31,869 nucleotides of DNA. Origin: DASWIG01 sp965371445. GTDB taxonomy: Bacteria > Acidobacteriota > Thermoanaerobaculia > Multivoradales > J023. Location of the stretch: assembly GCA_965371445.1 (NCBI GenBank), contig CBDUYN010000117.1, positions 1-31,869 on the forward strand, in the 5' to 3' direction. A model generated the notes under the pieces. The model made no database searches. It saw nothing but the letters and a program-made list of their open reading frames with translations, and was not told the origin of the DNA. The position numbers and the translations under genes were made by a program. Below, piece after piece: positions 16,411-24,204 of this stretch. The first letter of the stretch is position 1, and each line of letters starts with the position of its first letter.

Positions 16411-16864
16411 CTAGCCGTGGTGCAGGGCGATCACCGCCTCGACCCGCGAGGCGCGCCACGCCGGGACCAGGCAGGCGACGAGCGCCGCCGCGCCGAGCAC
16501 CAGAATCGTGCTGAGGAAAGAAGCCGGGTCCGTCAGGGTGACGTTGTAAAACGCCATGCGGAGCGTCCAAGCCAGGGCGACGGCAAGCGCCAGCCCCAGC
16601 CCAAGGCCGATCGCCAGGCGAAAGATCCCCTGGGTGAGGATCATCCGCTGGATCTCGCCGGGCGCCGCGCCCATGGCCATCCGAATGCCGATCTCCTGGG
16701 TCCGCTGGTTGACCGAAAACATCATCAGGCCGAAGACACCCACCGCCGCCAGGACCAGGGCCACCATGCCGAAGAGGCTGAAGCAGACGGCGATGACCTT
16801 GGTACCAAAAGTGTTCTCCCACAGCACCCGTTCCATGGTCGCGGCCCGGGCGATGGGGAGCGAG
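16411..16864 (-). pseudogene. C-terminal FtsX-type membrane part of a broken ADOP permease
   Basis: This stretch reads SLPIARAATMERVLWENTFG, KVIAVCFSLFGMVALVLAAV and on to RASRVEAVIALHHG and a TAG at 16411. This is the final FtsX domain of an ADOP/MacB-like permease: four membrane helices, the NQRTQEIGIRMAMGA loop and the closing RV(E/D)xxxALRxx signature. It lies one frame away from the preceding part; the loss of one base near 16864 (DP|SLPIA) explains the shift. Confidence 0.8.
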
Positions 16865-17956
16865 GGTCGAGGTGGCGCAGGCGCTCGCGCAGGGTCGTGG
16901 CAAAGGCCGCCGGATTCCCCTGGGTCTTCACGCCGACGCTCATCCGGCGAAAGCCCATCTGCGCCTGGGGGACGTAGAAGCCGGCCTCGGTGGTGCCGAC
17001 AAAGGACGGGTTGACGAACGAGACGCCGGCGTCGGGAACCACGCCGACGACGCTCCGCCAGGGCTCCTCCTCGTCGCCGCGTCCGAGGCGGAGGCGCTGG
17101 CCGATGGCGTTTTCCTTCGGCCACGTCTGGGCGGCGAAGCTCTCGTTGACGACGACGACCCTGGGGCTTCCCATCGTGTCGTGGCGGTCGAAGAGACGGC
17201 CATCGACGAGCTCGATGCCGAAGGTGGCGAAAAACTCCGGTGAAACTACACCGCGCGGCGACGACGGATAATCGCTCTGGTTCTTGTAGGAGCCGCCTTC
17301 GAGGGCGTAGGAGCTCTGGCCCATGAAGTCGACGACCTGGAGCCGGCGGCCGTCACCGCGCTCGAGCTCGGACAGGTCAAGGCGCAGGGGGAGCCAGAGG
17401 CTCTCTCGGACGGGTGGCGTAAAGCCCGGCGGCATGACGCCGACGATCGTCGCCACCTCGCCGTCGATAAGCACCGTCGCGTCGATCACGTCGGGGTCGC
17501 GCTCGAAGCGGTTACGCCAGACGTCATGGCCGACAAGGACGACCAGCGGCGCCCCGGGGAGGTCGTCCTCGGCGTTGAAGCTGCGGCCCAGGGCCGGCGG
17601 CACGCCAAGCACGGCGGGCAGGTTCCAGCTGACGAACCCGACGTCGTAGCGCTCGGGATAGCTCGCCTCGTCGCTCAGGTTGACGGTGCCGCCGCTCATC
17701 GCGGCGACGCCGCCGAAGCTCGTCAGCTGCTCGCGCCAGTCGGCGAAGTCGTGCGGCGGCACCTCCGGGTTGCCCAGCCCCGACGGACCCTGCTCGGCGC
17801 TGAAGCTCGTCAGGGCCAGGAGCCGGTCGGGCTCGGCAAACGGCAGGCGGTGAAAAAGGATGCCGTGGACGAGGCTGAACATGCTCGTCGTCAACCCGAT
17901 GCCGAGGCCCAGGGCGACGGCGGCGAGAAGGCTGGTACCGGCATTCTTGCGGCTCG
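16862..17956 (-). pseudogene. N-terminal and periplasmic parts of a broken ADOP (MacB-like) permease
   Basis: The frame begins KNAGTSLLAAVALGLGIGLT, the first membrane helix of an acidobacterial duplicated orphan permease, but it has a TGA shortly upstream and no good start (a TTG at 17894 lies inside the helix). A MacB-type periplasmic domain follows (FADWREQLTSFGGVAAMSGG, then VLVGHDVWRNRFERDPDVI). At about ELERGDGRRLQVVDFMGQSS the text passes directly into the second periplasmic domain (VSPEFFATFGIELVDGRLFD). The first FtsX membrane block, more than 200 residues, is therefore missing. The frame then shifts near 16864. Intact ADOPs have about 800 residues. The gene was probably part of a drug or lipid export ABC system and is now inactive. 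Confidence 0.8.
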
Positions 17957-18118
17957 TAGCCTTTTTCGACGAGCGCTTCCGTCAGCAGCTGGGTCACGAA
18001 ATAACGTAGCACCTCCGAAATAACGTGGACCGCGCTCCTCTCCCCGTTCTGAAGCGACCTCCCTGTAGGCCTCCTTGATACCAGCTACTTATGACGATTC
18101 GTGCGGGGTGGCCGGTGT

Positions 18119-18134
18119 TGGCACGCAACTTGTA
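18119..18134 (+). promoter_or_regulatory. Candidate sigma-54 (-24/-12) promoter before the lipoprotein gene
   Basis: TGGCACG-N4-TTGT matches the sigma-54 consensus TGGCACG-N4-TTGC with a perfect -24 element and correct spacing; the -12 GC is GT here, which weakens it. It lies about 205 bp before the lipoprotein start in a 328-bp region (18013-18340) that otherwise holds only an 11-bp direct repeat (17997-18007 and 18016-18026). No enhancer-binding regulator is encoded in the window. Confidence 0.4.
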
Positions 18135-18340
18135 GCTGTGTTACACGGGCGCCCCGCCAAGCGAAAGGCATCGACCCACCTGGGGAGACGCGCCTTCTCT
18201 GGTGACTTGCCTCGCATTGGCTGCCGGTGCGCGAGACCCAGGCGAGAAAGAAGATGATGCGACAGCAACTCACAAATGCCCTCCGGCCGTGGGTTACAGC
18301 GGGATGGCCGACGAGCTCGGTGCTCGAACGAGGTTCTGAG

Positions 18341-20446
18341 ATGAAGAAGCGGATCTTCACCGTCTTGCTGATCACCGGCCTCGCCGCCTGCACGGCGAAC
18401 AAGATGTACCGGCCGGTGAGCATCGAGGAGCTCCCCGGCTACACGATGGCGTACATCGAGCTCGACGACCAGGGCGAGATGTGGTCGCCGGCCCAGCTGT
18501 CGCGCGCTCTGGCCCACATCGAGCAGGTCAATCAAGGCCCGCGAGGCGCGCTGTTGGTGGTCTTCGTGCACGGCTGGCAGCACAACGCGTCGCCGAAGGA
18601 CAAGAGCCTCAGGGGCTTCCAGAGATTCCTCGACCAGCTGGCCGAGCTGGAGCGCGAGATGTCGGCGGGCGCGCCGCGGCCCCTCGTCGGGGTGTACCTC
18701 GGGTGGCGGGGCAGGTCCGGCGCCATTCCCGTCCTCAATAAGCTGACCTTCTGGAGCCGCGCCGGCGCGGTCAGGAGGGTCGCCGGCATCTCCGCCACCG
18801 AGGCGATCTACAGCGTGCTCACGGCGGCCAAGCGCAACCCGCGCTCGAAGGCCCTCTTGATGGGCCACTCGTTCGGCGGCCAGATCGTCGAGTTGGCGCT
18901 CAGCCAGGCGCTGGTGGCGACGCTTCTCACCAGCGGCGAGCGCGAGGTCGACTTTCCCGCCGACCTGGTGGTGCTGGTGAACCCGGCGGCGAAATCGCTC
19001 GCGGCCAAGCAACTCATCGACGCGCTGGAGAGAAACCGGATCCGGCTCTACCGCACCGACGCGGACGGAGAGCGCTTCGTCCGGCCGCTGGTGGTGTCGG
19101 TCACCTCCAGGGCGGACCTCGCGACGGGCCTGGCCTTCCAGGGGGGCACGTTCCTGAGCAGCATCTTCAAGAATTTCCGCAAGTACGGCCGAGACTACTG
19201 CAGTCCCCTCGGGCGTCAGCGGGCCTTCTACGTCCGCACCCCCGGCCACAACCGGACGCTGCACAACCTCGAGGTCAGCTCGGCTCCGCTGCCCCCCGCG
19301 GCCGCGGAATCCGCGGAGCCGCTCGCCGCGGCCATCCGGCACATGAAGCGGGAGTACGACCCGGTCAGCCAGCAGCACAGCTACTCGTTCAACGGCCGCA
19401 AGCACCGGTTCACCCTCAAGCGCAGACCGCGGGCGCTCAACGACACGCCTTACTGGATCATGAGCGTGCCGCCGAGCCTGATTCCCAATCACGCCATCAC
19501 CTTCGACCACGACCTGATCGCGCTGCTGGGGGCGCTGTTGGCGATCACCGGCGCCCTCGAGCCCGAGTCCACCACCACCATGGTGCGCGAGGACGGCGTC
19601 CGCCCTCTCGGCATGACCGTGCTGCCCTCGGGCGAGCTGATATTCGTCGATCGCTCGCGCCGGATCTACGGGGTGCTGCCCGGCACCGACCAGGCTGTCC
19701 CGCTAACCTGTCTGCCCCACATCGGCCAGCCCGACGACCGGATCGGGTTCGCCGCTGCGGGGGAGTCGGTCTGGCTGGCGATGAACCGGCCCGTAGGACG
19801 CGGGACCTCGGAGGAGTTCAGGACAGAGGTGCTGAAGGGCGAGTTCCGCGAGCAAGGCATCGAGGTCGAAGAGCCGATTCCCCTCGCCGGCGAGCTGAGG
19901 TTCGCGGCGGCTGCCATCGACCCCGGCGGGCAGAAGCTCTATCTCGCGAGCGGTACCTCGGGCGAGATCTACCGCGCCGATCTGACCCTGAAGAAGAAGC
20001 AGCGGCGGCCGGAGCTGCTCGCCCGTTTGGAAGACCCGGCCGAGATCACCCTGATGTTCTACGACTCGTTCGCCGGACGCCTGTACGCGGCTGATGGGGC
20101 GAGGGGGACGCTGTATGAGCTCGACGTATCGGAATCGGCCGAGCCGGCGGCCCGGCAGGTGGCCGACAGCCTGGGCTGGCCGACGGCGATCGCCGCCGAT
20201 CCCGCCTCCCGCCGCCTCTACGTGAGCGACCGGCGGGGGAGGCGGATCTGGGTCCTCGACTGCTCCGACGCCGGCTGCTCCGAGCCCCGGGTGTTCGCCG
20301 AGCGGCCGGAGCTCGCCAGCCCGTCGCAGCTCGCCGTCGGTCCCGACGGCACCCTGTGGGTCGGCGATCTCGAGGCGCAGAAGATCGTCGCCCTGTCGCC
20401 GGCGGGAGAGGTCCTGCGGCAGGTCGACCGGCTGCCGAGGTACTGA
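18341..20446 (+). CDS. Lipoprotein with alpha/beta-hydrolase domain and C-terminal beta-propeller
   Basis: The protein has 701 residues. MKKRIFTVLLITGLAAC is a lipoprotein signal with the lipobox ending at C17, so it should be anchored in a membrane. Residues about 70-330 form an alpha/beta-hydrolase: VVFVHGWQHNA (oxyanion strand, 73-83) and LLMGHSFGGQIV with nucleophile S177. Residues about 420-690 look like a six-bladed NHL/SMP-30-type propeller (GVRPLGMTVLPSGELIFVDR; YVSDRRGRRIWVLD; SQLAVGPDGTLWVGD). The substrate is unknown; an esterase or lipase is possible. ATG 18341 was chosen because the lipoprotein signal starts there; the frame is open further upstream without sense. It lies 84 bp before the kinase-like gene and may share its transcript. 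Confidence 0.75.
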   Translation: MKKRIFTVLLITGLAACTANKMYRPVSIEELPGYTMAYIELDDQGEMWSPAQLSRALAHIEQVNQGPRGALLVVFVHGWQHNASPKDKSLRGFQRFLDQLAELEREMSAGAPRPLVGVYLGWRGRSGAIPVLNKLTFWSRAGAVRRVAGISATEAIYSVLTAAKRNPRSKALLMGHSFGGQIVELALSQALVATLLTSGEREVDFPADLVVLVNPAAKSLAAKQLIDALERNRIRLYRTDADGERFVRPLVVSVTSRADLATGLAFQGGTFLSSIFKNFRKYGRDYCSPLGRQRAFYVRTPGHNRTLHNLEVSSAPLPPAAAESAEPLAAAIRHMKREYDPVSQQHSYSFNGRKHRFTLKRRPRALNDTPYWIMSVPPSLIPNHAITFDHDLIALLGALLAITGALEPESTTTMVREDGVRPLGMTVLPSGELIFVDRSRRIYGVLPGTDQAVPLTCLPHIGQPDDRIGFAAAGESVWLAMNRPVGRGTSEEFRTEVLKGEFREQGIEVEEPIPLAGELRFAAAAIDPGGQKLYLASGTSGEIYRADLTLKKKQRRPELLARLEDPAEITLMFYDSFAGRLYAADGARGTLYELDVSESAEPAARQVADSLGWPTAIAADPASRRLYVSDRRGRRIWVLDCSDAGCSEPRVFAERPELASPSQLAVGPDGTLWVGDLEAQKIVALSPAGEVLRQVDRLPRY

Positions 20447-20530
20447 TGACTACGAGGCCGAGCTCACCGGGCAGCGGGTGGAGAGCGTGTAGAAAGTGAC
20501 CAACCTCGAGCTGTTACAGGAGGAAAGGCA

Positions 20531-21373
20531 ATGAACCGAATCCAACTTCATATCGCGGTCCGGATCTTAGCCTGGACATCGATCGTCGGCGCGGCGGCTC
20601 TTCTCGCCCAGGAAGCGCCGGCTCCGTCGGCCGCCGAGTTGACCCGCGAGCAGAAAGAGCAGTTCCTGCTCCACGCCAAGGTCCTCAAGATGCGGGGGAC
20701 CAAGACGGGCGTCACCTTCTCGCAGCGGGCGACGCTATCCGACGGCACCCTGACCCACGACGCGCACGTCCAGACGGTGGACGAGCAGAAGAAATGGTTT
20801 GTCACCGACCACGGGAGGGAATTCGACTTCCGCGATTATTACGGTTTCAACGTTGCCGGCTACCGATTGAACAAGCTGCTCGGTCTGGACGTCGTCCCGG
20901 TCACGGTGAAGCGCAAGATCGGCCGCGAGCATGCCGCGGTCGGCTGGTGGGTCGACGACGTCATGCTGACCGGTATGGATCTCAAGGAGCGCGGCTTCAA
21001 GGCGCCGGTAAGCGCGCGGCTTCGGGACCAGAGGGCCCAGGGCCAGGTCTTCCATCAGCTCATTCACAACACCGACCCGAATCTCGGCAACTTCGTCATC
21101 GACCAGAGCTGGAAAGGCTGGATCTTCGATTTCACCCGCGCCTTTCGGCGCTGGGAGAGGATCGAGCATCCCGAGTATATCGAGAGGATCGGCCGCGGCT
21201 TCTATCACGGGTTGCGCGAGCTCGACCCGGCGGACGTGGAGCGCGAGGTCGGCCCCTACCTGAGGTCGGTGGAGCTCAAGGCGCTCCTGGCGCGCCGGGA
21301 CCTGTTCGTTCAGCACTTCGAGAAGCTGATCGCCGAGCGCGGCGAGGCGGCGGTGCTCATCGAGGGGTTCTGA
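20531..21373 (+). CDS. Exported protein with kinase-like (HipA/PI3K/FAM20-like) catalytic motifs
   Basis: The protein has 280 residues with an N-terminal signal sequence (about residues 1-27, ending LLAQEA). The body shows an atypical protein-kinase-like layout. Residues 109-116 (AGYRLNKL) sit where the alpha-C helix of such proteins lies. HNTD182PNLGN187 has the D-x4-N catalytic-loop spacing, and WIFD200FTRAF corresponds to the DFG metal-binding Asp. This arrangement is seen in HipA-, PI3K- and FAM20-type folds. I saw no obvious glycine-rich loop, so activity is uncertain. A strong AGGAGG is located 8 bases before the ATG. The nucleotide translocase gene starts 38 bp downstream, suggesting one operon. 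If exported, the kinase would need ATP outside the cytoplasm. Confidence 0.6.
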   Translation: MNRIQLHIAVRILAWTSIVGAAALLAQEAPAPSAAELTREQKEQFLLHAKVLKMRGTKTGVTFSQRATLSDGTLTHDAHVQTVDEQKKWFVTDHGREFDFRDYYGFNVAGYRLNKLLGLDVVPVTVKRKIGREHAAVGWWVDDVMLTGMDLKERGFKAPVSARLRDQRAQGQVFHQLIHNTDPNLGNFVIDQSWKGWIFDFTRAFRRWERIEHPEYIERIGRGFYHGLRELDPADVEREVGPYLRSVELKALLARRDLFVQHFEKLIAERGEAAVLIEGF

Positions 21374-21411
21374 GAGCACCTTTTGGGTCATTTCCGAGAC
21401 GCAGCTCTGGC

Positions 21412-23598
21412 ATGAAACTTCCATGGCAGACGGTACGCAAGGAGGAACGGGGGCTCACCCTGGCCCTCGCGCTGCCCTATTTCCTCATCATCGCCGCGTT
21501 CACCCTGGGCAAGATCGCCCGCGACACCCTGTTTCTACTCGAGCTTCCCGCCGCCTATCTGCCTTTCCTCTACGTGGCGATGGCGGCGCTGGCGGCCCTG
21601 GCCACTGCCGCTCTGGGAAGGCTGCGCCAGGCGAGCGCGAAACTCAGGCTATCGCTCGTCCTGGCCGCGACCGGCCTTTCCCTGCTGCTGTTCGTCGTCT
21701 GGTTCCGGAGCGGCGGGGGAGCGCCGGCCGTCGCCTTCTATCTCTGGACCGGCGTCTACGGCCTGGGGCTCGTGGCCGAGTTCTGGCTCCTCGCCAACGA
21801 GCGGATCGACAGCCGCCAGGCACGGAGGCTCTTCGGGCCGATCGGCGCCGGGGGAGTGTTGGGGGGGCTGGTGGCGGCCGCCGCCGCGACGGCGATCGCA
21901 CCGCTGATCGACACCCTCTGGTTGCTGGGCGGCGGCCTGCTGGCGCTGCTGCTGCCCGCCGCCGGCGCCGCCTGGGCCGTCCTCGGCACCCGGCTCTACG
22001 AGCTGACGATGCGCTTCTCGATGGGCCGGACCGCCTGGGAGCTCCTCTACTTTCCTCTCAGCGACGAGATCAAGGCGCGGGCCAAACGCCTGGTAGACGT
22101 GGTGGTGAACCGCAGCGCCGACGCCGGCGCCGGTCTGTTGCTCCTGCTGGTGAACTTCGCCCTCGGCGGCAGCCTGCGGCAGCTCACGGTCCTCATCGTG
22201 CTGCTCGCTGCCGGCTGGTTGCTGCTCGACCTGCGGCTCAATCGGGCCTACTCGCGGGAGGTCGAACGCTCACTGCGCCGCCTGGTACCGGAGCGCGCCG
22301 AAGAGTCGGTCATCCTGGGGCAGGTGGCGCCGCCGGCCGACCTCGTCGGCTTGCTCGACGACCCGGACGAAGGCCGCGTGGTGCACGCCATGGTCGTTCT
22401 GGAACGGGTCGACCGGCAAGCGGTTCTGGAGCGGGCGCCGGCCCTCGCCCGGCACCGATCTGCTGCAGTTCGGGCGCGCCTGCTGGCGATCGTCGCCGCC
22501 AGCGGCGGGGATCCAGACCGCTATGCGTTCTGGGCTCCCGGCACCGATCGTGATCTCGCCGGCACCAGCGTCGAAGCGGCCGGCCTTCCGGAGACTCCCG
22601 ACGAACGGGTCGCGATCGCTGCGGCCGCAGGAGCGCCGGGCAGCGACGCGGCCTACGGCGAGCGCCTCGCCGAGCTGATGAACGACGCCAACGCCGACGT
22701 CCGCCGAACCGCTTTCCGCGGCATGGCGGTCAGCGGCGACCGGAGCCGCCTGCCGCACCTCATCGATCGCCTGGCGGTGGCGCGAGACCGCGAAGCGGTG
22801 CGCGAGGCCCTCGTGGTGTTCGGGGAGCGGATCGCGGGAACCCTCGGCGACTATCTGGTGGACGCCAACGTCCCGTTCAGCGTCCAGCATACTCTGATGG
22901 CGGTTCTCGCCGAGATCGGCGGCCCGGAGGCCGCCTACTCCCTGTACCGCGCCTCGCGACTCCAGGGGGATCGCCGGGTCGTCGACGGTGCCCTTCGGGC
23001 GCTTCTCCATCTGCGCCGGCGCGATCCGGAGTTGCGCCTGCCGCAGCCGCAGATCCTCGACGACCTGCGGCAGGAGGTCCAGCGCGATGGGCACCGGCTC
23101 ATCCAACTGCGGACGGTGCGAGAATCCGCAGATCCCGAGACCCGCAGCTTCCTGGACCGGGTGCTGCGTGAGCGGCTGGACCAGAGCTTCCGGCGGATCT
23201 TTCGCCGGCTGGCGCTGGCCTATCCGACGGGTCGCGCCCTCGCCGCCTTTCGCGGCTTGCGCAGCGGACGGCCGCGCGTGCGCGCCCAGGCCATCGAGTA
23301 CCTGGACACCCTCCTGCCCGCCGACCTCGCGCGGGCATTGCTGCCGCTGGTGGAGGCTCCCGACAACGCCGAGCGCGAGCGCCAGGCGGTCGCGCTCTTC
23401 GGCTCCGAGCCCCTCACCCTGGAGGCGACGCTCGACCAGCTGCTACGCAGCCGGGAGCCGTGGCTCCGGGCCTGCGGCCTCTACGTGGTCGGCAAGGCGA
23501 AAAAATGCTCGCACCGGGACCGGGCGCTGGAGCTCGCGGGATCGCTCCATCCGCTGGTTCGCGACACGGCGGCCTGGGCCGTGAGGAGGCTGTCATGA
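21412..23598 (+). CDS. Npt1/Npt2-type nucleotide translocase with C-terminal HEAT-like repeats
   Basis: The protein has 728 residues. The N-terminal part resembles the ATP/ADP translocase (NTT/Npt) family of the major facilitator superfamily: LPYFLIIAAFTLGKIARDTL, EFWLLANERIDSRQARRLFG and KARAKRLVDVVVNRSADAGA. Only about eight membrane helices are visible (residues about 18-300), whereas the family has twelve. The text passes from the sixth helix (AAWAVLGTRL) to the loop before the eleventh (ELTMRFSMGRTAWELLYFPL), as if helices 7-10 were deleted in frame. Residues about 310-728 are helical HEAT-type repeats. ATG 21412 was chosen because the frame further upstream is the kinase gene out of phase. 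The stop overlaps the next gene (ATGA). Translocase function is likely for the family but doubtful for a protein this short. Confidence 0.75.
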   Translation: MKLPWQTVRKEERGLTLALALPYFLIIAAFTLGKIARDTLFLLELPAAYLPFLYVAMAALAALATAALGRLRQASAKLRLSLVLAATGLSLLLFVVWFRSGGGAPAVAFYLWTGVYGLGLVAEFWLLANERIDSRQARRLFGPIGAGGVLGGLVAAAAATAIAPLIDTLWLLGGGLLALLLPAAGAAWAVLGTRLYELTMRFSMGRTAWELLYFPLSDEIKARAKRLVDVVVNRSADAGAGLLLLLVNFALGGSLRQLTVLIVLLAAGWLLLDLRLNRAYSREVERSLRRLVPERAEESVILGQVAPPADLVGLLDDPDEGRVVHAMVVLERVDRQAVLERAPALARHRSAAVRARLLAIVAASGGDPDRYAFWAPGTDRDLAGTSVEAAGLPETPDERVAIAAAAGAPGSDAAYGERLAELMNDANADVRRTAFRGMAVSGDRSRLPHLIDRLAVARDREAVREALVVFGERIAGTLGDYLVDANVPFSVQHTLMAVLAEIGGPEAAYSLYRASRLQGDRRVVDGALRALLHLRRRDPELRLPQPQILDDLRQEVQRDGHRLIQLRTVRESADPETRSFLDRVLRERLDQSFRRIFRRLALAYPTGRALAAFRGLRSGRPRVRAQAIEYLDTLLPADLARALLPLVEAPDNAERERQAVALFGSEPLTLEATLDQLLRSREPWLRACGLYVVGKAKKCSHRDRALELAGSLHPLVRDTAAWAVRRLS

Positions 23599-24125
23599 AA
23601 GAAGTTGCAACCCTGAGCGTCATGGAGAAAGCCATCTCTCTCGCCGGGTGGGAGATCTTCGAGCCGCTCGCCATGGACGAGGTGGCGATGATCGCCGCGC
23701 GGGCGGGTGAGGTGGAGTACGAAGCCGGGGAAGTCATCGACTCGGACGGTCCGACGGGGAGCAGCCTGCACCTGATCTTGGGCGGCAGTGTGGAGCTGTC
23801 ATTTGATGGCCGGCCTTTCCGCCGGGCCGGCGCGGGCGAGGCCTTCGGAGGTATGGCCGTCCTGGGCGATCCGATGCCCGGCGAGGAGCTCGAGGTGGTG
23901 GAGCCGACGCACGCCCTGGTTCTTTCCAGGGAGGACTTCGAGAAAGCGGTGGCCGACCATCCGGAGCTCGCCCTGGCCGTCGTTCGCGCCATGGCCGAGC
24001 TGGTCCGGCGCAGCCAGCCGCCTTCGGGAGGGTTCCCGAGGAAGATTGAAGAGCACGCCGCGCCGGAGCCTGATAGACAAGCTCGACCGGCGGATCCTCG
24101 ATGCCGTACAGGCAGCTCATGGTAA
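23595..24125 (+). CDS. Cyclic-nucleotide-binding-domain protein
   Basis: The protein has 176 residues and no signal peptide. Residues about 18-130 form a cNMP-binding beta-roll: FEPLAMDEVAMIAARAGEVE, YEAGEVIDSDGPTGSSLHLI, then AGEAFGGMAVLGDPMPGEEL and ALVLSREDFEKAVADHPELA. The phosphate-binding cassette (GEAFGGMAVL) lacks the Arg usually needed for cAMP or cGMP, so the ligand may differ or be absent. There is no DNA-binding domain. The last 30 residues are low in structure and may be out of frame. It overlaps the translocase gene by four bases, which suggests it regulates or binds that carrier, whose HEAT domain faces the cytoplasm. Confidence 0.8.
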   Translation: MKEVATLSVMEKAISLAGWEIFEPLAMDEVAMIAARAGEVEYEAGEVIDSDGPTGSSLHLILGGSVELSFDGRPFRRAGAGEAFGGMAVLGDPMPGEELEVVEPTHALVLSREDFEKAVADHPELALAVVRAMAELVRRSQPPSGGFPRKIEEHAAPEPDRQARPADPRCRTGSSW

Positions 24126-24134
24126 AATCTACCT

Positions 24135-24149
24135 ACCGGACCATCCGGT
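24135..24149. other. Short inverted repeat before the cytochrome b gene
   Basis: ACCGGA-CCA-TCCGGT is a perfect 6-bp inverted repeat in the gap before the bc-complex genes. It could be a small mRNA hairpin or a protein site. There is no further evidence. Confidence 0.3.
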
Positions 24150-24204
24150 CGATCTCGACCCGTTCGGCCGCGGCTGCGGTGGTCGAGGAGGGATGAACCC
24201 GGAC

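Noticed and set aside
17524..18012. Arginine-rich minus-strand reading starting MLRYFVTQLLTEALVEKGYE
   Set aside because: After the first 25 residues it is the ADOP gene in the wrong frame. The short beginning may be a trace of another gene but has no recognisable family.
24040..24190. Reading SLIDKLDRRILDAVQAAHGK upstream of and in frame with cytochrome b
   Set aside because: It overlaps the end of the cNMP-domain gene, has no start codon, and does not belong to cytochrome b. It could mean that the cNMP gene's last 30 residues are frameshifted, but this cannot be decided by eye.
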